From Anaeramoeba flamelloides (lineage: Eukaryota > Metamonada > Anaeramoebidae), in contig JANTQA010000032.1 in assembly GCA_027625915.1 (NCBI GenBank), positions 3,658,001-3,722,000 on the forward strand: a stretch of 64,000 bases of DNA, given 5' to 3'. The first letter of the stretch is position 1; each line of letters opens with the position of its first letter. The notes below the pieces were generated by a model, which did not search any database, was not told where the DNA came from, and saw only the letters and a program-made list of their open reading frames with translations. This document shows, in pieces, positions 50,789-63,471 of this stretch. The position numbers and the translations under genes are program-made.

Positions 50789-53700
50789 TAAACACCAATT
50801 CAAAATTTTTAACACACCAAAATTCGATTTGTGAAAAAAAAAACTAATTTAATCAATTCAAGAAGATTTACCAAATTAGAACCATTCACTAATTGAAATG
50901 CTAACACTTGTTTATAAATTACAATACACACAAAACAATAAACAAATAATTATCAATACAAATAAATCATGGGTGTGTTAAAAATTTTGAAGATGGGCAA
51001 AACAAAAAAATACATTGGTAAATTTGTTGAAATTTTATTTGGAATATTGATCGATCAAATGGTTAGATACTACCAACAAATTTTATTTGAGTTCTTCTAT
51101 TTGGAACAACCCAACTTTAACCTAATATCAATTGTTGAAAAAAATTTTGATCCAACGAAACAAATTAGGTAATTCAAACAATGAAATGAAAACAAAAACT
51201 AAAAGATGAAAAAATGATCAGAGAAAGGCAAACGGTGTATAAAAAATGATCTAAAAGTGTTTTTTTTCCTAATGACTCACTTTTATTTAAGTGAGTTGCT
51301 TGAATTTGTATGTTCTTTTATTATTTAAACTTTAATACTCTTATTCAGAAAAGAGTAATAGAGTTTTATTTTTAAATCATAAAATAACTCCTCACTAAAA
51401 ATACACCATTGTTAGAGAGGAGTAAAGAAAGCAATTCTGAAGTTTTTTTCCGTGTCGAGTCATCACGAAAAAATCCAAAACACGGAGTACGTGTTCATTT
51501 TAGTATTTTAAGGCGTCTACGTCACCGTAAAGTGGTTGAAAAAGAATTTCAACTGATTTAAATTCATTTTTTTTTAATCATATTTCACTTTAAGTGTTTA
51601 TGAGCGTGTCACGAAAAAGAATTCAAATTTCTAAACCAAACACATCCATTTCAGTTCGTCAGAAATTGAAAGTGAGGAGGAAGAATCGAAGAAAGAAGAA
51701 GAAACAAAGAGATACTGTTTTAAATAATAAAAACACAATCATTGTTTCAAATTCTGTTGAAAAGATTGAAACGAAAACAAGAGTAAAATTATTTTGATAA
51801 TTAATCCCAAAGAACTCAACTAATATTTATTTTTTTTTCTTTTTCTTTTCTTTTCTTTTTTTCAATAGGTGAACCTAAGTAACTTGGTTGAGATTCTAAA
51901 AGAACCCGATATGAATTGTTTTACTTTTCTTGAGTCGAATAAAGAAAAGATAAAAAAGGGGGGCTTTTATCAGATACTATGTCGGAAATGCGGTGCCACT
52001 ATTTGTGGTTCGCGATACAGTATGAAAAGACATTTATTGACTAGTAAACACAGAAGAGGTTTTGGACCAAATGGTCAGACCGCATCAGAGCTAATCATCC
52101 AGGATAGTGTAGACAGAGTCACACAAACCTTCCTGCAAGCTTCTGTGCCAATTGATAAATTTCATCGATTGGTCAATCGAGATTCGATTGTTGCGTTTCG
52201 ATCACTTGGTTCAATTCCTTCAATAAGAACTGTGCGAAGGTCAATAGTACGAGTTCTTGAAGAGAAAAAAGAGTAACATGAAAAGAGTACTTGTTGGACA
52301 GAGGTTTTGTCTAATGATGGACGAAACTACTGACATCACTTCACGCAGTTTGTGTGCTGTTGTGGTAACCAACTTGGATTTCCGATTGTGTCTCAAAGTC
52401 AAAGAAATGGATAGATGCGATGCTTCTTCATTGCAAAAAACTCCTGGAAGAAACATTACTTGAATACGAGATTGATTGGCAACAAATTACAAATTTTGTT
52501 ACTGATGGTGCAAGAGCATGTGTTTCATTAGGAAGACGATTAAACGAACAATATGCAATACAACACACTTTATGTGCTGCACACTTACTGCATCTCATTT
52601 CACAAAAATTAATGGAGTCTTTTCCAAACATCAATGGATTATGTAAATTGGTTCGTGTGTTTTTTAAGAGGGGAATACAAGCAGGCCGTAAGAAGCGATG
52701 GAGAAGTCAAAACATAACTGACATATCTCTTCCTTCAAAAAACACGCTGGGGAACTTGGTTAAAATGTGTTTCAGATGTGTTCATGAGACGCAAAAAACT
52801 TACTTACTTTTTATAACCAAGGAGGAAACATCAGAAACTGCGAATCAAATGATAAAATGTTTGTCGAATGAAGGAAGCATACAAGACCTCCGTTTCATTG
52901 AATATTTTTCAAGACTATTTACACCTTTGATAGATGGAATTCAAGAACGACAACTCCGAAAAGATACTTTAAATAGATGGCGAAATATCGAAACTTGGTT
53001 ATTTAAAATGAGTGGGAAAGATTATGCAAAAAATAATCAATTTATCGGTTAATAGCGGAACGATGGGGAAAATTATGGATTTTCTCAATAAAATAAGAAG
53101 ATACAAGCCACGATGGGAAGATGCCAATAGAATCATTTATACGCATTTTTACTTATGCCCTGAACACATTAAACCACTTATTGAAGACGAAAATAAACTA
53201 TGTGATAAGATGCGTAAATACCTACGTGGAGATTTGATTGGTCAGTTCATTGACTTTCAAAATTTTTTTGATGAAAAAAAGATGAATCTTGTCATTCGCC
53301 TCACCTATACTGGACTGGAAAAAAACAAGTTTTTTGGAGATTTGTCCAAACATTTTTTTGAACTTGTTAGTTATGGAGCCTACTTCATGTGAAGTTGAAA
53401 GAGTCTTTTCACATGTCACTTATATTATGAATCCACGAAGAAATCGATTAAATACCGAAAATCTTGAAGCAGAAGTGATTTTCAGTTACAATACAATTAA
53501 TTAAAATTTCTTTTTCAATTTTTTTTTTTCTTAATCTTTACTCATTTCTTTCTTAAAATAAATTCATCAAGAAAAATAGAAAATTTCAATAAAGCACCTT
53601 TTCTGCACTTTTTTTTCGTTTTTCTTTTTTTTTAGTAACTTTCCGTGTTAATTTTTCATTTTACACCTTTTGCCTGTCTCTGAAAATGATTTTCATATTT

Positions 53701-53796
53701 TACAAAAATCAAAATTATCTTCAATTTCAATGAAATTGTATTATTTTGATTGTTTGGAACATTTTAGCTGTGTGGAAAATTTTGAATTTTAGTTTA
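50789..53796 (+). mobile_element. hAT-type DNA transposon, decayed
   Basis: The tips TAAACACCAATTCAAAATTT and (inverse of the right end) TAAACTAAAATTCAAAATTT form imperfect inverted repeats; extended similarity reaches 53,655 on the right (TTTGCCTGTCTCTG against TTTGCCTTTCTCTG inverted on the left). The inside encodes a transposase with a zinc finger and a hAT dimerisation domain. No clear 8-base target duplication remains. It lies inside another repeat. Two internally deleted relatives lie at 28.3 and 61.4 kb. Confidence 0.85.
51600..53504 (+). pseudogene. hAT transposase, frameshifted
   Basis: Exon 1 (51,600-51,782) encodes a basic leader and joins through an 86-base GT-AG intron to 51,869 in phase. 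The following frame has a zinc finger (CRKCGATICGSRYSMKRH, then SKH). Next come RFCLMMDETTD with the first catalytic Asp, ITNFVTDGARACVSLG with the second, CAAHLLHLI, and at the end EPTSCEVERVFSHVTYIMNP and RRNRL, the hAT dimerisation motif. The reading frame moves one step forward four times: near 52,262-52,276 at an A6 run, 52,405-52,420, 53,012-53,050 and 53,345-53,360 at a T7 run. This copy cannot make a full transposase unless the shifts are sequencing errors. Host genes nearby show no such shifts despite many homopolymers, so decay is likelier. Confidence 0.85.
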
Positions 53797-54335
53797 TTAA
53801 CTTTTCAAATAGGATTTATTCTTATTTGTCAATTTTTTGATTATTTTCAAACAAAAAAATTTAATTCAAATTAATAATTCAAAAAAAAAATTTATTACCA
53901 AATAGTTGATTTTAATATGAACAGTTCCATTGTTTATACCCCCGACTATTTTTTAAAAAAAATATTAAACAACCTTTTCACATTTCAAGAAATTTAATAA
54001 ATATTTGTGAATAAAATAAATGGACATTTTTTTCGAATTATGAGTGGGTTCAATATTTGATTTATTTACCATGAATTTTATTACTAAGATTAAAGGTTCA
54101 TAGTTTTATTTGTTCATAAAAAATCTCTGAAATTACTAAAAGCGAGACTTGATCAAAAGAAAATTGTCTTGCCAATTTTTCTTTTTCTTTTTTGATTCAA
54201 AAAATCCAACCAAAAAGGATCAGGATCTTTTTATTAAAAATATAATTGGAAGAAATGAATTTGTTTAAAAATGATAAATAATTTGTATTTAGTTTATAAA
54301 CGAGTTCGTTTCACAATTTTAATTTGATCATTTGA
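53797..54335 (+). repeat. Dispersed repeat, right part of copy split by hAT
   Basis: Continues the match to 43,240-43,780 after the hAT element: TATTTTCAAACAAA, TTTGTGAATAAAATAAATG, AATTACTAAAAGCGAGA, AAAAAGGATCAGGATC. Confidence 0.7.
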
Positions 54336-55366
54336 AAATAAGTAGCCGATGAGTTTTAGTGGAAAGAAATAAATAGGAGTTACTAATCTAATAAATAAAA
54401 AAACTAGAGTAAAATTGATAAGACCAAAAACAGATTATCACCCCTTGAAAAATTAACAACATAGTTAAATAATTTATTTAGTTTATTTTGTAATCTAATT
54501 AACAAATTACCCGAAAAAATTATTTTACTGTATTTCATTGTGAATAAACTTTTTAAATAGGTTTGTAATTTAAGTATATTGCTGTTGAACGTAAATAATA
54601 TGGATAATCCATTATACAAACACACCTTGATAATAATTTTGAATTAAACTATGGGTTGATTCCATTAATTAAAATTCAAAGTAATAACGTTTAAAAATCA
54701 GAAATCTCATAGATTCCCTTTTATTGAAATTTTTAGGAAACATAGATTTTCTTATACCTTGCTATGATTGGGTTTTGTGTTTGAATACTAAAAGTGATTC
54801 TTGTTTTTTATAAAAATATAGATTTAGAAAAAAATTTTAAATACCAACAATCAATATTCATACTTGTAAGTTGTAAATATTTTTCTTCAATTTTTCATTT
54901 GAATATATATTATTTGCCCAAAAAAGTGTTGTTTTTTTCAAATTCTATAATTAAATTAAGATTATTTGAAAAAATTATTTGACATATTGATAATATATCA
55001 AGAATACAACTTTCCTCAGAGTAACGAAACAAACTTAAAACATTCATATTTTTATGCTGATAATTATCAAGTTAAAGTGAAATTATAAAATTAAAAAAAT
55101 ATTTACTTTTGAAGCTTTTAATTATTGGTTTCTATAAGAGTTAAATATTTTTATTCATTTTCATTTTTTTTTCGATTTCAGAAAGCAATGAAAAAAACAT
55201 TTTTAAACCACATTTTTAATAGTGATTAATGATAAAAAAAACTATTTTTCAATAATATTTTATAATTATATGATTAAGATTTTTTTAAAATAGTACTTGT
55301 TGATATGTAGTTCCCACAATATTATCATTGTTTAATTAGATATGAATCCATAGTCAACTTAAATTC

Positions 55367-55370
<4 letters not shown>

Positions 55371-55433
<63 letters not shown>

Positions 55434-55459
55434 GCACACACACATATATATATATATAA
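55371..55459. repeat. Compound (CA)n(TA)n microsatellite
   Basis: An ACAC tract of about 30 bases, then about 28 bases of ATAT, then interrupted CACA and a second ATAT tract. Confidence 0.9.
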
Positions 55460-56059
55460 TTTTTCATTATGATTTTTTAAAATTAAAAGTATTTTTTTTT
55501 ATAATTTTTACCTTCCTAATCATATAACGAAATGATAAAAAATGGATAAGAAAAATAAATTATATATTTTTATTAATTGAATTAAATAGTTACTCTGTAT
55601 TTTTTCTTAGAATAACTTATTTAGGTAGATTGTTATCTTTATTTTTTGATAATTTGATTTTCGAGTCATTTCCAATAAATTTAAAAAATAACCACCAATC
55701 TATAAATAAATCAAGTTTTAAAATTAATAAAAGAAAAGTCAATTTATCAAGGATCAAATAAAGAATAAAACGTAAAAAAATAATATTTTAATTTGCAAAA
55801 AAAAGATGGTATTTTTTTCTAATTCAATATTTTTCAACATGTAAAACCCCTATCATTAATTATTGACAAATATTAAGGTAATCCAATTCTTAATTTTTTT
55901 GTAATCTTGTTAAGGTAAATGAAATATTTAGAGAATCCACAATGTTTAATACCTTTTTTCATTTTATTTTGAAAGGGGCAAATTAATTTCCTCTTAAATC
56001 GATTCTTTTTTTTTTTTTTTATTAATTTTCGAAATTAAAAGAAATTTTCTTAAATTTTC

Positions 56060-56760
56060 TATTTTTTTTTTAGTTTCTGAAAAGTGCAGTTAGGTTTTCT
56101 TGACTTTTCTGTTTATTTGGAAAACCTCAAAAAAAACCTAATAAACTTCACAAATAAAATAGAAAACCTCAAAAAAACCTAGGACAATTTACAGATAAAA
56201 TAAAAAACCTCAAGAAAAAAAACTAGGCACTATACGGCACTGGATGGAATGTTTTTGGTTAGGTTTTCGAGAATTTAAAAGGATTTAGTAAAAGCAATGA
56301 TTTTAAACAATTTTTTTGAATTAAAAAAAACTTCGGAACTACATGTTACTCTATTTTACTCTACATACTTAACGACAGTCCCGTAATTTCTAAATTTTTG
56401 TTTAGAAATTTTAATAAATACTCATATTTTCTTTATCATTAACCAATGATAAAATAAATAATGATTCTTTATTACCAATATATCAAATACTACCCTTTTC
56501 AGTGTTTTTTACTCTTTTAAATTAATCCATTAATCCAAATGTTTCAATTTTTTTCATAGAATAGGTGCCCTTAGTTTTTTTTTAATTTCAGAAATAAACC
56601 GAAAATTTATTTAATTTTCTGTTTATTTCTTAAATAAAAAAAACTACAGTTATCTTTTCCAAAATTCAAAAAAATTGAGTAAAATCTTTGTGTTCTCTCC
56701 ATTCTTTTAAATTAAAAACAACCTAGGCACTCTACTGTACTCTACGACACGATCCCATAA
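56060..56760. repeat. Foldback repeat family with 42-base tandem units
   Basis: Between about 56,140 and 56,225 a 42-base unit (AAAACCTCAAAAAA...CAAATAAAATAG type) recurs two to three times. The hairpin GAAATAAACCGAAAATT with AATTTTCTGTTTATTTC at 56,591-56,629 repeats the hairpin core at 36,980. GGCACT-containing edges near 56,230 and 56,727 match the edge at 36,860 inverted. Non-coding. Confidence 0.65.
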
Positions 56761-57204
56761 AAAATGTCAAAATTTTTTAATTTTAAATTCAATCTTTGAA
56801 AAGAAAATACAAGTGAATTAGCAAAATAGTTTCTTTGACAATTTTTGAAAAATTTCACATTCTGCAATTAAAATGAAACTATTTCAAATTCCAGGTAGTT
56901 TCATCTTTCTCTGTGTTACAGGACATTTTTGGAAAAGGTATTAAAAAAGCATTTAGTAATATTTTATTTATTGTAAAATATTAATAAAAAATATAAAAGA
57001 GAATAAGGCAGACAAATAAGCAATTAAACCAATTTAAAATAGATTTTATTTAATCCCTTTATCAATGATCACTTATAAAAAGATCAAACTAATTAAATGT
57101 AAAGAACATCAAAAATTATTAAGAATTTGTCAATAAAAAGAATAAAAAAAAAAAAAAAAAAAAGCGAAAAAATAAAAAACAAACTAAAAAAAAAAATTTT
57201 CAAA

Positions 57205-60200
57205 TTATTTTTCTTCATAAGTTAAGATAGGGAATTTAGCAGCACTAATTTCATCAGTTCTTCTAATTGGAGCACCCATTGGTGTGTTATGGAACTCTTC
57301 ATCATGTTTACCAGTAACTGCAAGATTGGCAAGATTGATCATTGTTTTACAGTAATCGTCTAAGGATTCCTTTGATTCAGATTCTGTTGGCTCCATTAGC
57401 ATTGCACCGTGAACAACAAGTGGGAAATAGACGGTTGGTGGATGGAAGCCTGCGTCGATCATTGCCTTGGCAAAATCAAGAGTTGTAATTGTGGTGTTTT
57501 TTAAAAATCTTTCACAGAAGAGGACTTCGTGCATGCAATATTTATTATTTGGGTATCCGACAGAAATTGTATCTTGTAATTTATGTTTTAAATAGTTTGC
57601 ATTTAAGACGGCATCACCCGAAACTGCAGCAAGACCGTTTCCCATAGCTAATATATATGATAAGGCTCTTGCATGAATTCCAATTTGTCCGTAATATGCC
57701 TTCATTCTTCCAAATGAATTCCCGGTCACGTCTTCTTCAATTACTTTGAATTCATCTCCTTCCTTTGCAATAAAAGGAATTGGCGCATATTTGGTTAATT
57801 TTTCTGAGAAAACTACCGGTCCGCTACCTGGTCCACTAGAGCCATGTGGTGTTGCTATTGGTTTTTATTTGGTTTTTTTTTTTTCAGTTATTGTTTTTTT
57901 TGGAAGAAATTAGAAATATTAATGTTTTGATATAAAGAAATTTATCTTTAAAAAAATAAGCAAATTTAACTTTGACCATTTTTGTGAGAAGGTAGCCAAA
58001 AGTAAATTGATCATATTCTAGCAAAAGTGTTCATCAACAACACACCTCGAAATCTAAATAACAGTATATCTCATAAGAACAAAATTATCTCTTTTTAAAA
58101 GATTTTTTTTTTAATTGTCAATTTTTTTGAATTTGAAAAATGAAAAATTCGAAAAAAAAAAAAAAAAAAAATGAAAGATCTCAATTTACATTGTTTCTGT
58201 TGTTGGAAATTTCAACCAAAAAATTAAAGAAACCAAACTAAAAAGAGATACATCTTCAATCTCTGGAAGACTTTTTCAATTCAAAAAAAGTTATGCAACC
58301 AATGCAATTTACTCTATTCGCCAAAAGGTAATGTATAAAATAATTCATTTTTTGTTTCAATATTAAATGATTTTTTATCATACAACCAACTTTTTGTGAA
58401 AATTTTGTGCACTTAATTTTATTTTATTCTTTTTGTTTTAAAATTTATCTGAAATCTGACTTCAACTTTTCAAATAAAAATATGAACATTCCCATTTTTC
58501 AAAATTTAAAAATTCTAGTTTTTGTTCGATTTTTTATCATGTCTTTTGTTAAAAAATTTCTTTTTGCTTTAAAAACAACAATTCATGTGAAAACGAAGAT
58601 TAAATTAACATTTTTATGTAGAATATTTCATGTTCCAAATCGACATCCTCTCGCGAAAATGGTCATTAGAAAATGATTTTAAGTATTTCTACAAAAAAAA
58701 ATTGTGTTTGTTGAAGGGAATTTATGTGTTTTATTTTGAAAATAATAAGATTATTTTTTTATTTGGAAATGTCTTTGAAAGTAAATACCTTAATAGATGA
58801 TTTTTGATTAAATTCCCATTTTTGGGGCAATAAGAAAAACTACTAGATCTCTTTTGCCGTTGATTTGTTTTGAATTAATATTTTGTGTAAAAGTTTCTTT
58901 TTTGAAACTGATTATTATTGAGTATTTTTTTGTTTTTTTGGCACTCTTCAAAATTATTCAGAAATAATATACCATAATCATTGAGGACAGTTTGTATGTT
59001 TTTCTATTTTTTTTATCATAATTATTTTTAAGGAACCGAAATTAGTTTAATGTATTGGAATTGTTTTAAGATCTTTAGATTAATTAATTTTTTTTATTTT
59101 ATATTTATTGAATAATTGCTAGTCGTTCGAAATAGATTGTTCTTTTCTCATGTTTTACTTTCAAGAGTAAGTGATGTTATATTGATGGAAAATAAAGATT
59201 TAAATTGTTAATTGAATATAACATTGTTTTTGCTATATTTTAATTAAAATTTTGGAATATTAAATACATTAAATTCTTAATTTCTAATTTTGTACACATA
59301 ATTAAATCACAAAAATCCTTATTTTTATGATTTTAATTGATATTTTTTTTTTTTTTTTTACATTTGGGACACGATAAATTAAAAAAATTTTTTGTTCATT
59401 TCCATTTTTAAAAATACTTTAAACTCGAGTTTTGAAAACAGATCACACCCCAAAGAATATTTCTAAGATTATTTAATTTTACAAACTTTCTTTACATTTA
59501 AACCAAGAAAATACTTTATATATTTTTCATCAGATCCATATAAAAAATTTTTAAAAAATAGATAATAAAAGAAAAAGTTTTTTCCAGTAATTTGAATCTG
59601 GCAGTATTTGTTTAAAATTATTAATACTTTGTCAACTAAACATGACTTGATATTTCCAGATCTGAATATATGAATATATGGGGGTGATTAAAAAGTATTT
59701 AAGTGCATTAATTGTTTTTTTCATTATCTAAAATTAATTTTTGCAATATACTTGCGACTCGTTTTAAAAAGTTTGGAATTAGAATTGTGTAGAAAATTAT
59801 TAAAAGATTATATGATTAATAATTATAATAATGTAGATCTAAAAATATGTATTCAAGACTAAAATTAAAATGATTTACAAAATGTTTTATGAAGATTCAT
59901 ATGCATAGCATCAATACACAAATCTGAAACAAAAACTCGGCCCATTAAAGCATTCATATTAGCCCCATCCATAAAGAGATAGGCTCCCTTTTCATGAAGT
60001 AAATCTGCGATTTTACAAATATCATTTTCAAAAAGACCACAAGTATTTGGGTTTGTGATCATTGCACCAGCTACATCATCTTTACATTTTTTTTTAAAAT
60101 CTTCAAAATCAATTTTTCCATCTTTTGTAGATTTTACAACACGTACTTTGAAACCAGCCATTGTACAAGTTGCTGGATTTGTTCCATGGGCTGCATCTGG

Positions 60201-63200
60201 AATTAAAACATATTTCTTATGGGTGTTTCCAAGTTTTTTATGTGCTTGGGCAATTGTTTGCATTGCACACAATTCACCATGGGCTCCTGCTGCTGGAGAC
60301 ATACAAATACTATGCATGCCAGTGATTTTTAAAAGATCTTCAGCTAATCGATGAACAAGGCCAAGTGATCCTTGAACTGCATCAACTGGTAAAAATGGAT
60401 GGGAATTTACAAGAGATGGGATTCTGCTAACAACTTCATTAATTCTTGGGTTATATTTCATTGTACAGGATCTATTCATTTTTTCGGAAGATAATAATAA
60501 TAATATTTATGGAAAAGATTTGTTTTTTTACATTTGGAAATAAAATTTAATGCAATTTAAAGTTCAATAGAATAAAAAAATCGAAAAAAATCTAAAAAAA
60601 GGTGGGAATCTTTTAGTTCTGAAAATTGCTAACAGTCTTATTATTAAAATAAAGATTTTGTTGGTTCAGTTTCTTTTATTTTATTTATTTTTTTTTTTTT
60701 TACCTTTTAGTAGTAATGATTTGTGATTTTTTATTTAAAATTTTTTATTTTTTGTTATATTCAAAAAAAAAAAATTGTCTAAAGTCTTTGAAGATTTTGC
60801 CCAAATCTATTAAATTCAAAAAAAAAAAAACTATCTAGTAAAATTATATCCTTTACTTAACAAGATTACAATACCTTAAAAATGTGCATATCCATTGTGG
60901 GATAAAGTTCAAGCCCGATTTTTTCCTTGGAAAATCTTAATAGAGTCACAGAACCTGAAAAGGAAAAGTAAAAATCAATCAAATGAAAGAAACAAATTAA
61001 CTTCAAAGAATTATTTTTTTTCTTATTTCCAATCAGATCAATAATTATCAATTTAAGATTTCCTTTATTATCAAAATTGTATGAGTTGTTTTGGGGATCT
61101 CTAAAAATAGTCAAATTTTGGAAAAAAATTTTTAAGGATTGATAAGTCAAAGAAAAAAAATCGATACCAAAAGATAGTATGTTAAAAACTTTTATTGTGT
61201 TGAATCATCTCATTTTATCATTTATTTTTTCTTTTATTAATTAGATATTATTTTTCATTTTCAGGTTCAATTAAGGTTACCAATTAAAAACCGCGTTTCA
61301 ATTTTTTTCCTGCTTCACTTTTTTTCCACAACGGCTATTTTTCATCTGTGATTCTATTAAGGTTCCCAATTCAAAATTGTGTTGGTCTTTTTTTCCGTTT
61401 GAAATTTTCTTCTATATGACTATCAGGATTTTTTTATTAAAGCAAAGCACTTAAAAGAATCACAATAATACAATTTCATTCAAATTGGAAAGAATTTTGA
61501 TTTTTGTAAAAATAGGAAAATCATTTTTTTTATCTTTTAGTTATTGTGTTTTCATTTTCATTATTTGAATTATCGAAACCTGCTTTGTTCGATCAATAAT
61601 TTTTTCAACAGTTCATAATCGGTGAAGGTTGAGTGATTAAATATTAGAAGAGCTCAAATAAAATTAGTCAATGTATCTAACCATTTGATCGATCAATAAT
61701 TCTAAAGAGAATTTAAACAAATTTAGGAATAAATTTTTTTTGTTAACCCATCTCCTAAAATTTTTAACACACCCATTTTTTTTGTATTGATAATTAGTTA
61801 TTTTTTGTTTTTTGAGTATTGTAATTTATCAACAATTGTTAACATTCCAATTAGAATCATCCACTAATTGAAATAAGCACATAATTATTTATAAGATTTT
61901 TTTTTTTTAAAAATTGAATTTTGGTGTTATAAAAATTTTGAATTGTGGGTTTATTTCTAATGGTAAGTCGAAATTTCTAATTTTCTCATAGAATAAATTT
62001 TAATCGTATTAAAAATATCCTAATCTTTTGAGACAAATTTTCAAGAAATCTTTTAAAAGTTGTTTTATATTTTTTTTGTCACTTTAAGCAAGGTATATGG
62101 GTTTTTTCGATTTCAAAAATTTGAATCAAAAAAAAAAAAAACTCTTTGTAGATAAAAGAAGGCAAATATTAGCGTTTAAAAAAATATAATGGCTTAATTA
62201 CATTTACTTTTCTGCTTGGGATCGAAAAAAATATGTTGTGACTCTCTGTTTAAAATTTTTAAAAGGCATTTAACATACTATTGTTTATTGTAAAATAAAA
62301 AGATCATAATTTTTATTCAGCTTTCCAAAATAATTGAATTCCAAGAATAAAAACAAATCATCAAAGTCCCCAATTCTATAAGAGAAAATTTATAATTTTA
62401 GCTTGATTTTGGAATTAACTATTTGAAATTTTAGATGATTTAAAAACCTTTTTTTGGTTAGCAAAATGAAAATTTTGTTCGATTTATTTTTCAACAAATA
62501 GTATGATTTAGTTCAATTAATTTCACTAAAAATACTATTTTTCGAAGAAACTTTTTTGACATGAAAATTAAAATTAATTGTTCGATAGAGGGTGATTTTG
62601 TGTAAATTTGAAGACTTTTTTTTCAGATGAAGAGTACACAGTGAGAAACAAAACAAAAAGAAGAAATCAAAAAAAAAAAGGATCTTTTGTTAAAATTAAA
62701 ACTGTTGTTTTGTTTTGATTGTTTGAATTTTGGATAAATATTTTTTGGGGGGGGAATAAAAAAAAAAATAATAAAAAAAAAAAAAAAAAGAAAACAAAAG
62801 AATCCAGACCTAAAAAAAAAAAAAAAAAAAAAAATAAAAAAAAAAAAAAATTTTTACCCTAAGGGATAAAGTCCTGTATCAAGTCCGTAATTGTATCTAG
62901 AAAGTTTTGAATAATGTCTTTTTTGGGGCAAGATTAAAAATAAAAAAAAAAGGAGAAAAAAAAATTAAAAAAGAAAAAAGAAAAAAAAAAAATTTGAAGG
63001 AAAAGATAAATTTAAAATTATGTTAACACTTCATCATTCGATTTGTTTTTTGTTTCTGTTAAAAGGATAAGTGATTACCTAACAACTTGAACTTCATTTA
63101 AGTTTGGAAGACCAATTTTTGAGGTTCTTTCAAGGTCTCCTAAACGGTGTTTGACTTTAGGATCTCTTTTTTCGAAATCAACACCAACACACCCCTCTAG

Positions 63201-63317
63201 CCCTTGTTCAAAAATTAAAGGTTCAACAATATCTAAACCAACTCTTGGGAGAACATGTGAAAAAAAGCGTAAAGAAACAGATTTGGAAATCCTGTTTTTT
63301 AAAAAGTTTGTGAGCAT
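57205..63317 (-). CDS. gcvPB: Glycine decarboxylase P-protein subunit 2 (GcvPB)
   Basis: Four exons (63,317-63,079; 62,917-62,858; 60,471-59,879; 57,854-57,205) join in frame to 513 residues, the size of bacterial GcvPB. The first ~20 residues (MLTNFLKNRISKSVSLRFFS) have the basic, amphipathic look of a mitochondrial or hydrogenosomal presequence. Splicing rebuilds VVRHYSKLSRYNYGLDTG, YPLGSCTMKYNPRINE, CMSPAAGAHGELCAM, and MHMNLHKTFSTPHGSSGPG, whose Lys holds pyridoxal phosphate. The C-terminus includes GNSFGRMKAYYGQIG and GFHPPTVYFPLVVHG. With GcvPA it decarboxylates glycine and loads aminomethyl onto the H-protein lipoyl arm. Most eukaryotes have one fused ~1000-residue P-protein, so this split type points to a bacterial origin. 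Introns 2 and 3 are 2386 and 2023 bases. Confidence 0.95.
60872..60958 (-). pseudogene. Possible relic of a duplicated gcvPB exon 2
   Basis: Bounded by CAG and AAG|GTATTG like an exon, but it sits inside gcvPB intron 2 where the protein needs nothing. CGGGCTTGA followed by ACTTTATCCC here matches CGGACTTGA (TACAGG) ACTTTATCCC in exon 2 at about 62,863-62,888. In the phase that exon 1 demands, it meets a stop. A chance match or an exon of another nested gene is possible; the open frame 60,866-61,150 is otherwise unrecognised. Confidence 0.3.
61448..61952 (-). mobile_element. Internally deleted hAT derivative, copy 2
   Basis: About 505 bases collinear with the derivative at 28,285-28,822. Shared text includes AATCACAATAATACAATT, TAACCATTTGATCGATCAAT and AAAAATTTTGAATTGTGGGT at the tip. 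The first ~35 bases of the other tip are missing or unrecognisable. It keeps the same internal join (GGAAAATCATTTT followed by ATCTTTT). It lies in gcvPB intron 2. Confidence 0.8.
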
Positions 63318-63471
63318 AATTAAAAAAGATTAATAAGTTTTGTTTGAGAAAAAATAAATTGAAAAAAGCAAAAACAATTTTTTGTAAAGATATTTCATGA
63401 TTTTTAGTTTTTTGTTTGATTGGAAGACAATCTAGAAAATATGTTAAAATTGGTCTGAGTGACATTTCCAA

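Larger units (their letters stand above)
54336..57204. other. 2.9 kb gene-free spacer
   Basis: No gene. It contains the CA/TA microsatellite at about 55,371-55,459 and foldback repeat DNA at 56,060-56,760. Confidence 0.55.

Noticed and set aside
51600-53504. Programmed +1 frameshifting in the transposase
   Set aside because: Four shifts in one gene without a conserved slippery context are better explained by decay or homopolymer read errors.
57855-59878. 89-residue frame at 58,407-58,676 (+) inside gcvPB intron 3
   Set aside because: It is hydrophobic A/T-rich frame with no family signal; it probably arises by chance in the intron.
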